In this document: in pieces, positions 8,195 through 17,309 of the stretch
Layout: each line of letters starts with the position of its first letter
Numbering within the stretch: the first letter of the stretch is position 1
Assembly (NCBI GenBank): GCA_003001975.1
Contig: PVUG01000001.1
Coordinates: 1 to 64,000, forward strand
Length of the DNA stretch: 64,000 bases
Direction of reading: 5' to 3'
DNA from: Martelella mediterranea
GTDB lineage: Bacteria > Pseudomonadota > Alphaproteobacteria > Rhizobiales > Rhizobiaceae
Notes under the pieces: model-generated
Told to the model about the DNA's origin: nothing
What the model saw: only the letters and a program-made list of their open reading frames with translations
Database searches by the model: none
Translations under genes and position numbers: made by a program

Positions 8195-8977
8195 ATGGCT
8201 TCCAGACAGTTTGATCCCGACCGCACCAAACCGCCCGCCGATTTCTGGCTGTCACGCCTGATAGCCGACGGACAGAAAAAACCGTTGCCGCCCAGCATTA
8301 AACCGAAGGGCGAAGGCGGCAAGTTCACCACCGAAGGCGCGGTCGAGCCCTATCCGGGCAATACCTTCATCTGCCATATCGACAAGGCATCGCCGGAATT
8401 CGCCGTGCTCTGCGATCTTCAGGACCGTCTGAAGGCGCTGCCGGCCGCCGGCTATTTCACCTTCCTGCCGCAGTCGAGCCTGCATATGACCGTGTTCTGC
8501 GGCGTTTCCGGTGTACCGCTTTTCACCGACGGCTGGCCGCAGGGACTGCCCCGCGACCTGCCGCTTGCCACCGTCAATACCCGCTTTGCAGAGGCGATCG
8601 CACCAATCCGCGGCTTTGACGGCGTCACCGTGCGTGCCGATCATCTGAAGGCCGGCTATTCGATCCATGCCGAACCGGCCGACAGCGAAAGCTTCGACGC
8701 GCTCTGGCGCATGCGCGATCTCTTGCGCGATGCGACCGGGCTGGTGCGCGACGACCACGACAGCTATCAGTTCCACATCTCCTTTGCCTATCGCATCAGG
8801 CGCATGCCGCGAGAAATGGCCGACGATCATATCCGGCGTGTCGCGTCACTATTCGACGATGTGCGCGGCAAACTTCAGGCCATCCGTCTCGGCCCGGTCG
8901 AATTCTGCACGTTTGAAACCATGCATCACTTCGAACTGTCTGCATTTCTCCACCCCGAAGGGCTCATGCAGGCTTGA
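8195..8977 (+). CDS. DUF1868 protein, 2H phosphoesterase superfamily
   Basis: The 260-residue soluble protein carries two HxT/S motifs, HMT at residues 97-99 and HIS at 194-196, each on a beta strand. This is the signature of 2H phosphoesterases, which act on cyclic phosphates or RNA ends. The spacing of about 97 residues and the flanking SSLHMTVF and YQFHISFAY fit DUF1868. It follows the importer after a hairpin and is probably cotranscribed, suggesting it processes the imported compound. No signal peptide is present, so it is cytoplasmic. The substrate is unknown. Confidence 0.85.
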   Translation: MASRQFDPDRTKPPADFWLSRLIADGQKKPLPPSIKPKGEGGKFTTEGAVEPYPGNTFICHIDKASPEFAVLCDLQDRLKALPAAGYFTFLPQSSLHMTVFCGVSGVPLFTDGWPQGLPRDLPLATVNTRFAEAIAPIRGFDGVTVRADHLKAGYSIHAEPADSESFDALWRMRDLLRDATGLVRDDHDSYQFHISFAYRIRRMPREMADDHIRRVASLFDDVRGKLQAIRLGPVEFCTFETMHHFELSAFLHPEGLMQA

Positions 8978-9533
8978 AAGGCGGGTGTGAAAGGGAGAGA
9001 GGCAATTGGTCCGACTACCCACCATGCGCCGTGCCTAACGGGCCTTGCGCGGGAATAACCTTGCGGAACTCGACGGAAAGATCATGAAAAATCATCCCGC
9101 GACGCGGATCAGCTTCGCCAGTTCGGTGGTACCAGTGACGACCAGCGAGAATTCCAGCCCCAACACCGCCGCCAATGGTGACGAACAACATCAAGGTCTT
9201 GAAGGTATATGAACCATCGACCCCGTTGTTTAGAAGCTGTAGCGGCATTGGTTTTCTAGTTTGGGCAACAAGTTGCACTCCGGAATGCCCGGTATGGGGC
9301 CGACAGGAGACCGTCCGCTTTCTGACCGAAAATAGATCTAAACGGACGCGTTTTATGGACTCCGTTTCATCAGAGTTGGGATACGTACCGGGTTGGGCCA
9401 CTGAAAGTAGCGGCAATTTCAATCTGAGACGCGGCTTTCTGCTTGGGCCGGGCTGTGAGGGGCTATGCGCGGTTGGCCCGCTCAGCCATTATGTCGGAAC
9501 TTGATTCAAGCCTGCTCTGGTCCGGCAATTGCC
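8978..9533. other. Non-coding stretch with a possible decayed membrane-protein fragment
   Basis: No intact gene is supported. On the minus strand, about 9093-9235, two frames joined at a run of G/C triplets (near 9170) would read as a hydrophobic stretch (FKTLMLFVTI, then AVLGLEFSLVVTGTTELAK) ending at TGA 9093-9095. High third-position GC in the second part suggests former coding sequence. The rest of the stretch shows nothing recognisable. Confidence 0.3.
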
Positions 9534-11264
9534 TCAGCTTTTCCCCTCCAGCGCCGCGGTCATCGCGGCAATGATTTCGTCGGTTGCTTTGTAAGCGCGA
9601 AAACGGGCAATGGCTTCGTAGTGCGGCGTGATTTCGTTCATACGGGCTATGGCGCGTTGCGCTTCCTCACGGTGGCCCAGCAGGTTTTCCGCCATGGCGA
9701 CCAGAGACTGACTGAGGGCGGAACCATCGACGGAGGCACGGGTGGCAAAGGCCAGCATTCCCTCGCCGTCGCCCTTCATCAACCGATCTATTGCCAGAAG
9801 ATGATAGTATGGACCCGGCGGGCTGACGGTCTGTTCGATTGCTGCTTCAATCAGCGGGACGCCCTCCGCGAAGTTCCCTCGGATGGCCAGCCGCCAGCCG
9901 AGCTGGTAGAGGGCGTCTGGATCGTTGGGGTTGAGCGCGGCGGCCAGGCGCGCAAGGCGCTCGGCATCCGCGTAATTTTCGCGCAAATGCTGGACGACCG
10001 AGAGCGTCTTGAGGCCGAGGATGTTCTCTGGATCAATATCAAGACTGTGCAGCGCGTGTTCCGCAGCGCTGTCGAGCGTGACGCCCGGATAGTCGGGAAT
10101 GATGCTCATTGCCGAAGACGCGAAATGCATGAAGCCCAGCATGGCCCATGCCTCCGCATCCGAAGGGTCTCGCTCGACGGCCTCTTCCAGACAGGACATG
10201 ATTGGCGCGTGCAGTTTCGGTTCATAGGTGCGGCGGAAGTAATAACCACGCAGCACGCATTCGTAGTTCTCGCTATTCGGACCCGGGCTGTCTGATAGCG
10301 CCCTGGCGAGATCTGCCCTGATGACGCCAAAAGGCTGCGCCAGTGCAGAGGCAAGGTTGCTCGATATTTCCCGTTCGAGCGCTGATAGATCTTCCGAGGA
10401 TAGGTCGCGATCATGATAACCCGTCCAGACCACGCGTCCCGTGTCGCTTTCGACCAACCGCGTGACGACCGTGACGATGTTTCCACGTGTCCAGAATTCC
10501 CCGGCCAGCACATAGGATACGCCCCATTGTCTGCCAAGGTAAGCTGGGTCTGCGCCCGGCTCCTGGGAAATGCCCTGACGTGGATCGTAAAGAGAGAGCC
10601 CGGGAAACCGGCCCAGATCGCCGACAATGCGGCTGACGATGCTGAGCGCGAGAGACCGGTCCTCGTCGCTGTCGCTCAGCACCTTCAGGGGCAGGATGAC
10701 GAGCGATGGCTTTACGACTGACGGCTCCCGTTCCTCCCTGCCCAAAATGGTCCACAGTCCTGCAGCAGCAAAGGTCAGTATAAGAGCCGCACCAACCGCC
10801 ATCGCTTTCACGCGAGCCGGGAAGCGAATGGCAGCCGCATTATCATCCGGTTCCGCGACCGGCGGCCTGTCCTCGGGCTCGCCTTGGGCAAGCGGTTGTT
10901 GCCGGGTCATTACCGGCACATAGCCACCGATTGGGATGGTTATCCTTAGCTTGTTGTTGCGACCGGCTTCCGCATAGTACACGCCGAGATCGTTGCGTAG
11001 TCGACGCGCTTCGAGCCGTACCACCGGATCAGCGCCTGGATCGAAATCTGTCGGGCGCCCGAAAACGTGAACGCCGATCGTGTATCCCTTGAGTTCGGAT
11101 GCCCGCCCAGCGAGAGTTTCCTCAATGACAAAGGATAGCATTTGGCGGCGCAGTCGTGTCGCTCGGAACGACGTGCTTGCAAGTATGCGGGAGAGCTCAG
11201 CCCTGACGTCATCGGGGCAGAACATATCCATGGCTGAATCACTGAAACTTGCCTGCCGCTCCAT
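9534..11264 (-). CDS. Membrane-anchored TPR regulator with CadC-like N-terminal domain
   Basis: The product of about 576 residues has four parts. The N-terminal domain (about 15-120, with ELKGYTIGVHVFGRP and VVRLEARRLRNDL) resembles the winged-helix-like domain found in front of rhizobial adenylate-cyclase-like and CadC-like proteins. One membrane helix follows at about 145-170 (VKAMAVGAALILTFAAAG). A TolB-like/FlgO-like region with LVILPLKVLSDSD comes next, then tetratricopeptide repeats from about 330 to the end. ATG 11264 is preferred over a TTG at 11285 because GGGG lies 8 bases upstream. It is divergent from the sulfatase operon, so it is the likely membrane-sensing regulator of that operon. 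No cyclase domain is present. Confidence 0.8.
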   Translation of the reverse strand: MERQASFSDSAMDMFCPDDVRAELSRILASTSFRATRLRRQMLSFVIEETLAGRASELKGYTIGVHVFGRPTDFDPGADPVVRLEARRLRNDLGVYYAEAGRNNKLRITIPIGGYVPVMTRQQPLAQGEPEDRPPVAEPDDNAAAIRFPARVKAMAVGAALILTFAAAGLWTILGREEREPSVVKPSLVILPLKVLSDSDEDRSLALSIVSRIVGDLGRFPGLSLYDPRQGISQEPGADPAYLGRQWGVSYVLAGEFWTRGNIVTVVTRLVESDTGRVVWTGYHDRDLSSEDLSALEREISSNLASALAQPFGVIRADLARALSDSPGPNSENYECVLRGYYFRRTYEPKLHAPIMSCLEEAVERDPSDAEAWAMLGFMHFASSAMSIIPDYPGVTLDSAAEHALHSLDIDPENILGLKTLSVVQHLRENYADAERLARLAAALNPNDPDALYQLGWRLAIRGNFAEGVPLIEAAIEQTVSPPGPYYHLLAIDRLMKGDGEGMLAFATRASVDGSALSQSLVAMAENLLGHREEAQRAIARMNEITPHYEAIARFRAYKATDEIIAAMTAALEGKS

Positions 11265-11574
11265 GGCGCACCCCACGGAAGTCAAATTTTCTATTTTGAA
11301 GGAAATTCAAAATTGGCATTTATAAGCCAATCATAATTCATGTTTTGAATTTTTTCCATCAATCATTTCAGAGCTTTATTCGATGGAAAGTCTATAGCCT
11401 GTGAGCACTTGATTGTTTAAATATCATGACAAAGCGCAAGTAACTGAAATAATAAGAATTTATCCTAATTCGGTGATGACCTTTACTCCTCCGCGCTACA
11501 TGTTCGTACCGTGCGAACATAGCCAATCCTTGCCGCCAGGGAGATGATCTGCTCGTCCACAAGAGGGCAAGTCA
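11265..11574. promoter_or_regulatory. AT-rich divergent promoter region with palindromes
   Basis: This stretch between the divergent regulator and sulfatase operon is much more AT-rich than its surroundings. It carries three inverted repeats: ATTTTGAA/TTCAAAAT (11293-11300 and 11306-11313), TTGGC/GCCAA (11313-11317 and 11326-11330), and ATGTTCG/CGAACAT (11500-11506 and 11514-11520). The first two lie close to the regulator start (candidate autoregulation), the third 54 bases before the operon's first ATG. Confidence 0.55.
11500..11520. promoter_or_regulatory. Candidate operator of the sulfatase operon
   Basis: ATGTTCG and CGAACAT are exact complements with a 7-base spacer, a typical size for a dimeric regulator site. 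It lies between the likely promoter and the first gene at 11575. Confidence 0.45.
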
Positions 11575-11823
11575 ATGGGCACGGCGATTGTCGCGGTTAT
11601 CTCGAAATTCCCCGAACACGAGTTTGCGCTTCGCCGGCTCCTGGGGCTCGATCCCGACTTTGAAGCGCTCTGCGAAGACTATGCGATTGCAACAGAGGCC
11701 CTCGAGGTGTGGCAACACGATGCAGCGCGGGCGGCACAGTACAGGAACCTGGTTGCCGAACTCGAGAAGGAAATCCTCCAGTTCATTGAACGGCGCCATC
11801 CACGTCAGTCCGGAACCCGCTGA
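11575..11823 (+). CDS. Small helical conserved protein heading the sulfatase operon
   Basis: The 82-residue product has a ribosome binding site (AGAGGGCA) six bases before ATG and no membrane segment or signal peptide. The sequence is strongly helical with repeated acidic and leucine residues (FEALCEDYAIATEALE, RNLVAELEKEILQFIE). The pattern FPEHEFALRRLLGLDPDF is reminiscent of the small YdcH/SlyX-like helical proteins, but the match is weak. It is 52 bases upstream of the sulfatase and in the same orientation. Its function is unknown. Confidence 0.7.
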   Translation: MGTAIVAVISKFPEHEFALRRLLGLDPDFEALCEDYAIATEALEVWQHDAARAAQYRNLVAELEKEILQFIERRHPRQSGTR

Positions 11824-11875
11824 ACTGCTTCTGACGGAAGCTGGCATGGAAATTCAAAACAGAGAGGGATACCAG

Positions 11876-13453
11876 ATGAAATTGCGAAATCTTCCTGTGG
11901 TCACGATGGCCCTGCTGTCTCTTGCCGGGGTGCCAAGTCTCGCCCTCGCTCAAGACAGCATGCCGAAACCCGCCAAACCCAACATTCTCGTGATTTGGGG
12001 CGATGATATCGGCCAAACGAACCTGTCCACCTACAGTTTCGGCCTGATGGGGTACGAGACGCCGAACATTGACCGGATCGCCGCCGAGGGGATTAAGTTC
12101 ACCGACTATTACGCCGAGCAAAGCTGCACAGCGGGGCGATCGACCTTCATCACCGGCCAGTCGACGCTCAGAACCGGCCTCTCCAAGGTCGGGCTGCCGG
12201 GAGCCGATGTCGGCCTCAGGTCGGATGACGTGACGATTGCCTCGGCACTTAGGGATCTAGGCTATTCCACCGGCCAGTTCGGCAAGAACCATCTCGGCGA
12301 CAAGGACGAATTCCTACCGACCGCTCATGGTTTCGATGAATTCTTCGGTAACCTCTACCATTTGAACGCTGAGGAAGAGCCTGAAAACCGCAACTATCCG
12401 ACCGATCCGGCCTTCCGTTCGCAATATGGGCCACGTGGCGTGATCCACTCTTATGCAGGCGGCGCCATCGAGGATACCGGACCGCTCACCAAGAAGCGGA
12501 TGGAAACCGTCGATGACGAAACGTCGGCGGCGGCAATCGATTTCATGAACCGCCAGGTTGAGGAAGGAAAGCCATTCTTCATCTGGATGAACACGACCCG
12601 CATGCACTTCCGCACCCACGTGCGTGACGAGCATCGCAGCCCGCCAGGACTGACGGCACTGACCGAATATGCCGATGGCATGATCGAACATGACGGCGTG
12701 GTCGGCAGGATTCTCGCCGCTCTGGAAGAAACCGGCGTCGCCGACAATACGATCGTGGTTTACTCCACTGATAACGGCCCGCACCAGAATTCATGGCCGG
12801 ATGCCGGCACCACTCCGTTCCGCAGCGAGAAAAACACAAACTGGGAAGGCGCCTTCCGCGTTCCGGCCATGATCCGCTGGCCGGGGCATATCGAGCCCGG
12901 AACGGTCAAGACGGGGATGTTCTCCGGCCTCGACTGGTTTCCGACGCTGCTGGCTGCTGCCGGCGATCCCGACATCACCGAACGCCTGAAGCAGGGGACG
13001 ATGATCGACGGTAACGAATACAAGGTCCATCTCGACGGCTACAACCAGCTTCCCTATCTGACGGGCGATAGCGACGAGAGCGCTCGCAACGAATTCTTCT
13101 ATTTCAACGATGATGGCGACATCGTCGCGATGCGATATGAAAACTGGAAGATGGTCTTCGCCGAGCAACGGGAGACCGGAACGCTCAATATCTGGGCGGA
13201 GCCGTTCACCAGGCTACGACTGCCGAAGATCTTCGACCTGCGCTCCGACCCTTACGAACGCGCCGACATCACATCGAATACCTATTACGACTGGCTTATC
13301 GATCACGCCTATCTGCTTGTTCCGGCGCAGCTCGAGGTCGCGAAGTTCTTCGACACCTTCAAGTCCTACCCGCCGTCCCAGGATGCCGCGAGCTTCTCGG
13401 TTGACCAGATCCAGGCCGATCTCGACGATGCATTGAGCGGCATGGCTCAGTAA
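11876..13453 (+). CDS. Exported arylsulfatase-family sulfatase
   Basis: The 525-residue protein starts with a Sec signal peptide (about residues 1-25, ending LALAQ) and a good ribosome binding site (AGAGAGGGA). The sulfatase signature SCTAGRSTFITG contains the cysteine expected to be converted to formylglycine. Metal ligands are seen as WGDDIG near the mature N-terminus and STDNGP further on. The family cleaves sulfate esters; the block EDTGPLTKKRMET is typical of a bacterial arylsulfatase subfamily. The substrate is not known. No formylglycine-generating enzyme gene is in the window, so the activating enzyme must lie elsewhere. It is the second gene of an operon with an exported HAD phosphatase and a multihaem cytochrome. 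Confidence 0.93.
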   Translation: MKLRNLPVVTMALLSLAGVPSLALAQDSMPKPAKPNILVIWGDDIGQTNLSTYSFGLMGYETPNIDRIAAEGIKFTDYYAEQSCTAGRSTFITGQSTLRTGLSKVGLPGADVGLRSDDVTIASALRDLGYSTGQFGKNHLGDKDEFLPTAHGFDEFFGNLYHLNAEEEPENRNYPTDPAFRSQYGPRGVIHSYAGGAIEDTGPLTKKRMETVDDETSAAAIDFMNRQVEEGKPFFIWMNTTRMHFRTHVRDEHRSPPGLTALTEYADGMIEHDGVVGRILAALEETGVADNTIVVYSTDNGPHQNSWPDAGTTPFRSEKNTNWEGAFRVPAMIRWPGHIEPGTVKTGMFSGLDWFPTLLAAAGDPDITERLKQGTMIDGNEYKVHLDGYNQLPYLTGDSDESARNEFFYFNDDGDIVAMRYENWKMVFAEQRETGTLNIWAEPFTRLRLPKIFDLRSDPYERADITSNTYYDWLIDHAYLLVPAQLEVAKFFDTFKSYPPSQDAASFSVDQIQADLDDALSGMAQ

Positions 13454-13525
13454 CAGCTCGGCGTCCCGCAGACGCATTACCGTCAGCGGGACGCTTTCAA
13501 CGCGCGAGCAACTGGAGAACCGGCA

Positions 13526-14548
13526 ATGAGTATTGTTTCCCCGCTGAAGGGCGCTCTGTCCGCTCTGATCCTTGTCTTCGCCGCGACGCTGGCCGCGGCG
13601 CAGCAGAGTGACCCGCTTCCGTCCTGGACCGCCGGTGACACCAAGCAGGCAATCATCGAATTTGTCGCGGCGGCGACTGACGATACCGCAGACGCCTACA
13701 TCGCACCCGAAGATCGCATCGTGGTCTTCGACAATGACGGCACGCTGTGGAACGAGCATCCAATGTATACCCAGCTCGCCTTCATGTTTGACCGGCTGAA
13801 GGCACTCGCTCCGCAGCATCCCGAGTGGCAGACAACCGAACCGTTCAAATCCGCGCTTGCCGGCGACATGAGCGGGCTTGCGACCTCTGGCGAAGGGGCT
13901 GTTGCGGAGCTGCTTGCGGTTACCCATGCCGGCATGAGTTCAGCCGAATTCTCGAAGATTGTAGCCGACTGGTTCGCTGATGCCCGGCATCCCCGCTTCG
14001 ACAGGCCTTACACCGAACTTGCCTATCTGCCGATGCTGGAAGTTCTCGACTACCTGCGCTCGGAAGGTTTCCAGACCTACATAGTCTCCGGCGGCGGGAT
14101 CGAATTCATGCGAGTGATCACCGAAGCAGTATATGGCATTCCGCCCCAACAGGTCGTCGGTTCCGTGGCCGAGACGAAATATGAAATCGTTGATGGTACG
14201 CCGCAACTGACCCGGCTACCGCATCTCGCCTTCAACGACGACAAGGGTGGCAAGCCGGTCGGCATCAACACGGCGATCGGCCGGCGCCCGGTCATGGCCT
14301 TCGGCAATTCCGACGGCGACATGCAGATGCTCGAATGGACCTCGGCTGGTCCTGGCGCAAGCCTGGTATTGCTGGTGAAGCACGATGACGAAAGCCGCGA
14401 ATATGCCTATGGGCCGGCTGATGGCCTCCCTGAAAGCGCGTTTGGCCACCTCTCGCAAACGACGGTGGATGAGGCGCGTACAAACGGCTGGATCGTGATC
14501 AGCATGAAGAACGACTGGGCGAATATCTTTGCGCCCGAGGCAAAGTGA
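13526..14548 (+). CDS. Exported HAD-family phosphatase
   Basis: The 340-residue protein has a signal peptide (about residues 1-25, ALILVFAATLAAAQ). HAD motif I is VVFDNDGTLW (about 66-75), motif II is IVSGGG, and motif IV is FGNSDGDMQML. A cap region of about 100 residues lies between motifs I and II. Phosphomonoester hydrolysis in the periplasm is the likely activity. It sits 72 bases after the sulfatase and overlaps the next start by 4 bases (GTGA), so the three exported proteins are likely made together. The substrate is unknown. Confidence 0.9.
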   Translation: MSIVSPLKGALSALILVFAATLAAAQQSDPLPSWTAGDTKQAIIEFVAAATDDTADAYIAPEDRIVVFDNDGTLWNEHPMYTQLAFMFDRLKALAPQHPEWQTTEPFKSALAGDMSGLATSGEGAVAELLAVTHAGMSSAEFSKIVADWFADARHPRFDRPYTELAYLPMLEVLDYLRSEGFQTYIVSGGGIEFMRVITEAVYGIPPQQVVGSVAETKYEIVDGTPQLTRLPHLAFNDDKGGKPVGINTAIGRRPVMAFGNSDGDMQMLEWTSAGPGASLVLLVKHDDESREYAYGPADGLPESAFGHLSQTTVDEARTNGWIVISMKNDWANIFAPEAK

Positions 14549-16551
14549 CGGCTCTCCCTTCTTCAAAGGAGGACGGGCACTGCGCCGCGCTCGTTCGTCT
14601 CATATGGATTCCGACTCTCGCGGCATTTGCACTTTTCTGCCTCGATGTGCTTCTGCCCAACCCCGGCCGGGCCGAGGACGCCGCGTGCTATGTCGGCTCC
14701 GGGCAATGTGCGGCCTGTCATGATTATGAAACCCGCGCATGGGTTGGTTCGGACCATCAACGCGCCTGGACGGAGGCCACGTCGGAAAACATGCGTGCCG
14801 ATTTCGACGGGACGCGATTTGAAGGGGCGGGAATGTCCGTCATCTTCAACGAAGACACCGACGGATATCACGCGTTGGTGACGGAGGCCGATGGCACGAC
14901 AACCAGACGCGATGTGCATTCCATCATCGGCGTCGAGCCATTGCAGCAATATCTCTTCGAAACCGAAGCCGGTCGTCTGCAGAGCTTTGATGTCGTCTGG
15001 GACACGCAGGGGAAACGCTGGTTTCACCTTTATCCCGATGCCATTCTTCCGCCCGATGACGGCATGCACTGGACGGGGCCTTACAAGAACTGGAACGCGC
15101 GTTGCGCCGAATGCCATGCCACCGGTTTCGAGAAGGGTTACGACGCGCAATCCTCAAACTACCTTTCAAGGCAAGCCGAAATGGGCGTGGGCTGCGAAGC
15201 CTGTCACGGGCCGGGATCAACTCATGTGGGCTGGATGGAGGGCCGCTCGAAGGACGAGGCAGCCTTGAACCCCGGTTACGGACTGTCGATGCGGACGGGT
15301 GCGGGCTCTGAACCCTGGATCCAGCAATGCGCGGGCTGCCATTCACGCCGGGAAGCCTATGGCGACGGCAATCCGCTGCCCGGCACGCCTTATCATGATG
15401 CTTACCGACTATCGCCTCTTAATCCCGGCCTCTATTATCCCGACGGCCAGATCAGGGGCGAGGTATATGTCTATGGCTCGTTCCTGCAATCGAAGATGTA
15501 TCGCGAAGGTGTTGGTTGCCTAGACTGTCACGACCCGCACACGACCAAGCTGATTGCGCAAGGCAACGCCCTTTGCACCCAGTGTCATTCGCCTGCTGGC
15601 AATGCCGACTTCCCGACACTGCCGCTGAAAATCTATGACGCCCCCGAACATCATCATCACACGAGCGGCTCGCCGGGTGCGGAGTGCACGAGCTGCCATA
15701 TGACCGAAGCCGTGTACATGGGCAATGATTGGCGGGCTGATCACAGCTTCCGCGTTCCGCGCCCGGATATTTCGGCGGAAACCGGAGCGCCAGATGCCTG
15801 CACGGCATGCCATACGGCAGAAACGGCCGCGTGGGCGGCGAAGACGATTGCCGCATGGTATCCCGATCCGGTTCATCGCGGACCGCATTACGGCGAGATT
15901 TTTGCCGCAACGCAGGCCGATCCAATGCTGCCGGCTGAAAGGCTCATCGCGATCGCCCATGATATGGAAGCCGCAGATATCGTCCGCGCAACGGCACTTT
16001 CTCTCCTGCTGCCATTGCGGGACAGGGGCACAGCGGCTGCCACAGCAGATCTTCTTACCGACGGAAATCCGATGGTGCGCGCCTTTGCCGCCGCCCTTCA
16101 AGGTGCGGACGCCAACGACGCGGTTGTTGAAACGCTGGAGCCACTGCTTGCCGACACGTCACGCACCGTGCGATTTGCCAGCCTGCGCGGTCTTTTCGGC
16201 TTTCCGGTCGACAACCTCTCACCGGAGGCGAGGCCCGATCATGACGCTGTCCTGGCCGACTGGCGCAAGTCACAGTCCAACAAGGCGGACTTTCCTGAAA
16301 CCAAGATGGTTCTGGCAGGACAGGCTCTGGCAGTTCGGGACTATGAAGCCGCGCTCTTGGCCTTTCGAGATGCCGTTGCGCTTGACCCCGGGCGGCTTGA
16401 CGCCTGGAACATGATCATCCGTCTGACGGCGGCCCTAAAGGACGAGGCCGCACTTCGCTCCACGATACTGGAGGCACTCGCCGTCAACCCACACTCCGAT
16501 GAGCTCCAAGCCTTCGCCCTGCAGATCGGGATCAAAGGCGAAGATCAATAG
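14545..16551 (+). CDS. Exported eight-haem c-type cytochrome with HEAT/TPR-like C-terminus
   Basis: The 668-residue protein has an N-terminal hydrophobic export segment (about residues 17-37) and eight CxxCH haem-binding motifs: CAACH (55-59), CAECH, CEACH, CAGCH, CLDCH, CTQCH, CTSCH and CTACH. All eight lie before about residue 415. The C-terminal 230 residues contain alanine-rich repeated helices (HEAT-like, then a TPR-like unit with YEAALLAFRDAVALDPGRLDAWN). It belongs to the cytochrome c554-like multihaem proteins. The GTG start overlaps the stop of the phosphatase gene. Electron transfer is expected, but the partner is not obvious. Coupling with sulfatase and HAD genes is the odd feature of this locus. 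Confidence 0.93.
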   Translation: MTALPSSKEDGHCAALVRLIWIPTLAAFALFCLDVLLPNPGRAEDAACYVGSGQCAACHDYETRAWVGSDHQRAWTEATSENMRADFDGTRFEGAGMSVIFNEDTDGYHALVTEADGTTTRRDVHSIIGVEPLQQYLFETEAGRLQSFDVVWDTQGKRWFHLYPDAILPPDDGMHWTGPYKNWNARCAECHATGFEKGYDAQSSNYLSRQAEMGVGCEACHGPGSTHVGWMEGRSKDEAALNPGYGLSMRTGAGSEPWIQQCAGCHSRREAYGDGNPLPGTPYHDAYRLSPLNPGLYYPDGQIRGEVYVYGSFLQSKMYREGVGCLDCHDPHTTKLIAQGNALCTQCHSPAGNADFPTLPLKIYDAPEHHHHTSGSPGAECTSCHMTEAVYMGNDWRADHSFRVPRPDISAETGAPDACTACHTAETAAWAAKTIAAWYPDPVHRGPHYGEIFAATQADPMLPAERLIAIAHDMEAADIVRATALSLLLPLRDRGTAAATADLLTDGNPMVRAFAAALQGADANDAVVETLEPLLADTSRTVRFASLRGLFGFPVDNLSPEARPDHDAVLADWRKSQSNKADFPETKMVLAGQALAVRDYEAALLAFRDAVALDPGRLDAWNMIIRLTAALKDEAALRSTILEALAVNPHSDELQAFALQIGIKGEDQ

Positions 16552-17084
16552 GTTCCTCATGCGGCTGCAATCAGGCCTTTCGAGACGTCTGGGCGATTGA
16601 GGGCGATAAAGAAATGGTTCCGGCTTTCCAGGCGAACTGGGGATGACACCAAGGCGGGTTTGGTTCCGCGGAAACATAGTTTGCTTCGTTGTCACTACTC
16701 GCTTAGCGAACGTCTGCTTTGCGGATCGGTCAACCTTTCATCAAACGTCTGAAATGGGGGCGCTAAGCTGTCGTTCCCAGATGCCGCGCCAGGAAAACTC
16801 CGGGCGCATATATGTGGTTGGGGGTGCGTTCAGGATGCTTTGCCCCGCACGCTTTGGGCTTCCGCCTCTTCACGAAAGCCGGGGGCAAGAGCCGAACTTT
16901 GATTCAAGTTCCAACATGACAGAGTCCCGATCATCATCGGGATCTGATCCGATACGGCCACAAGTATCTGATTTAATTTTATTTTCAAAGAAAATTTGCA
17001 TTTTCCGAGAAATCGCTTGACCCGGGGGTGCACAAGAAATGGCGATTTCGTGCATTCTTATGCTTCATAGGCATCTGAAAAGAT
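16552..17084. other. Non-coding stretch between the cytochrome operon and tRNA-Arg
   Basis: No gene is supported. Short open frames have no ribosome binding sites or motifs. A small inverted repeat (CCCGAT/ATCGGG, about 16926-16942) and an AT-rich stretch at about 16973-17005 are the only structures noticed; neither has a clear role. Confidence 0.4.
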
Positions 17085-17161
17085 TGGCGACCCCTGCAGG
17101 ATTCGAACCTGCGACCGTCGGCTTAGAAGGCCGGTGCTCTATCCAGCTGAGCTAAGGGGCC
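17085..17161 (-). tRNA. tRNA-Arg (anticodon UCU)
   Basis: The 77-base cloverleaf reads on the minus strand. The acceptor GGCCCCT pairs with AGGGGTC up to normal wobble, the D-arm is GCTCAGCTGGATAGAGC, the anticodon loop CTTCTAA gives UCU, and the T-arm is GCAGGTTCGAATCCTGC. The 3' CCA is encoded. Confidence 0.98.
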
Positions 17162-17309
17162 GTTTTCGCGCTTGGGTCAGCGCGGGGCATGAATGCCTCA
17201 TTCGCTGGAAAAACACAACCGGCCCGCTGCGGTGTTGAGGCAAGGAACGGATGCGGCTTGAAAAATTTCGCGCGATCGGGTCGGCGGTCCGCGATCCGTA
17301 AACAGACCT

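Noticed and set aside
9015-9422. Minus-strand open frame of 135 codons
   Set aside because: The first half has no coding character and the second half reads better in another phase; treated as a possible remnant instead.
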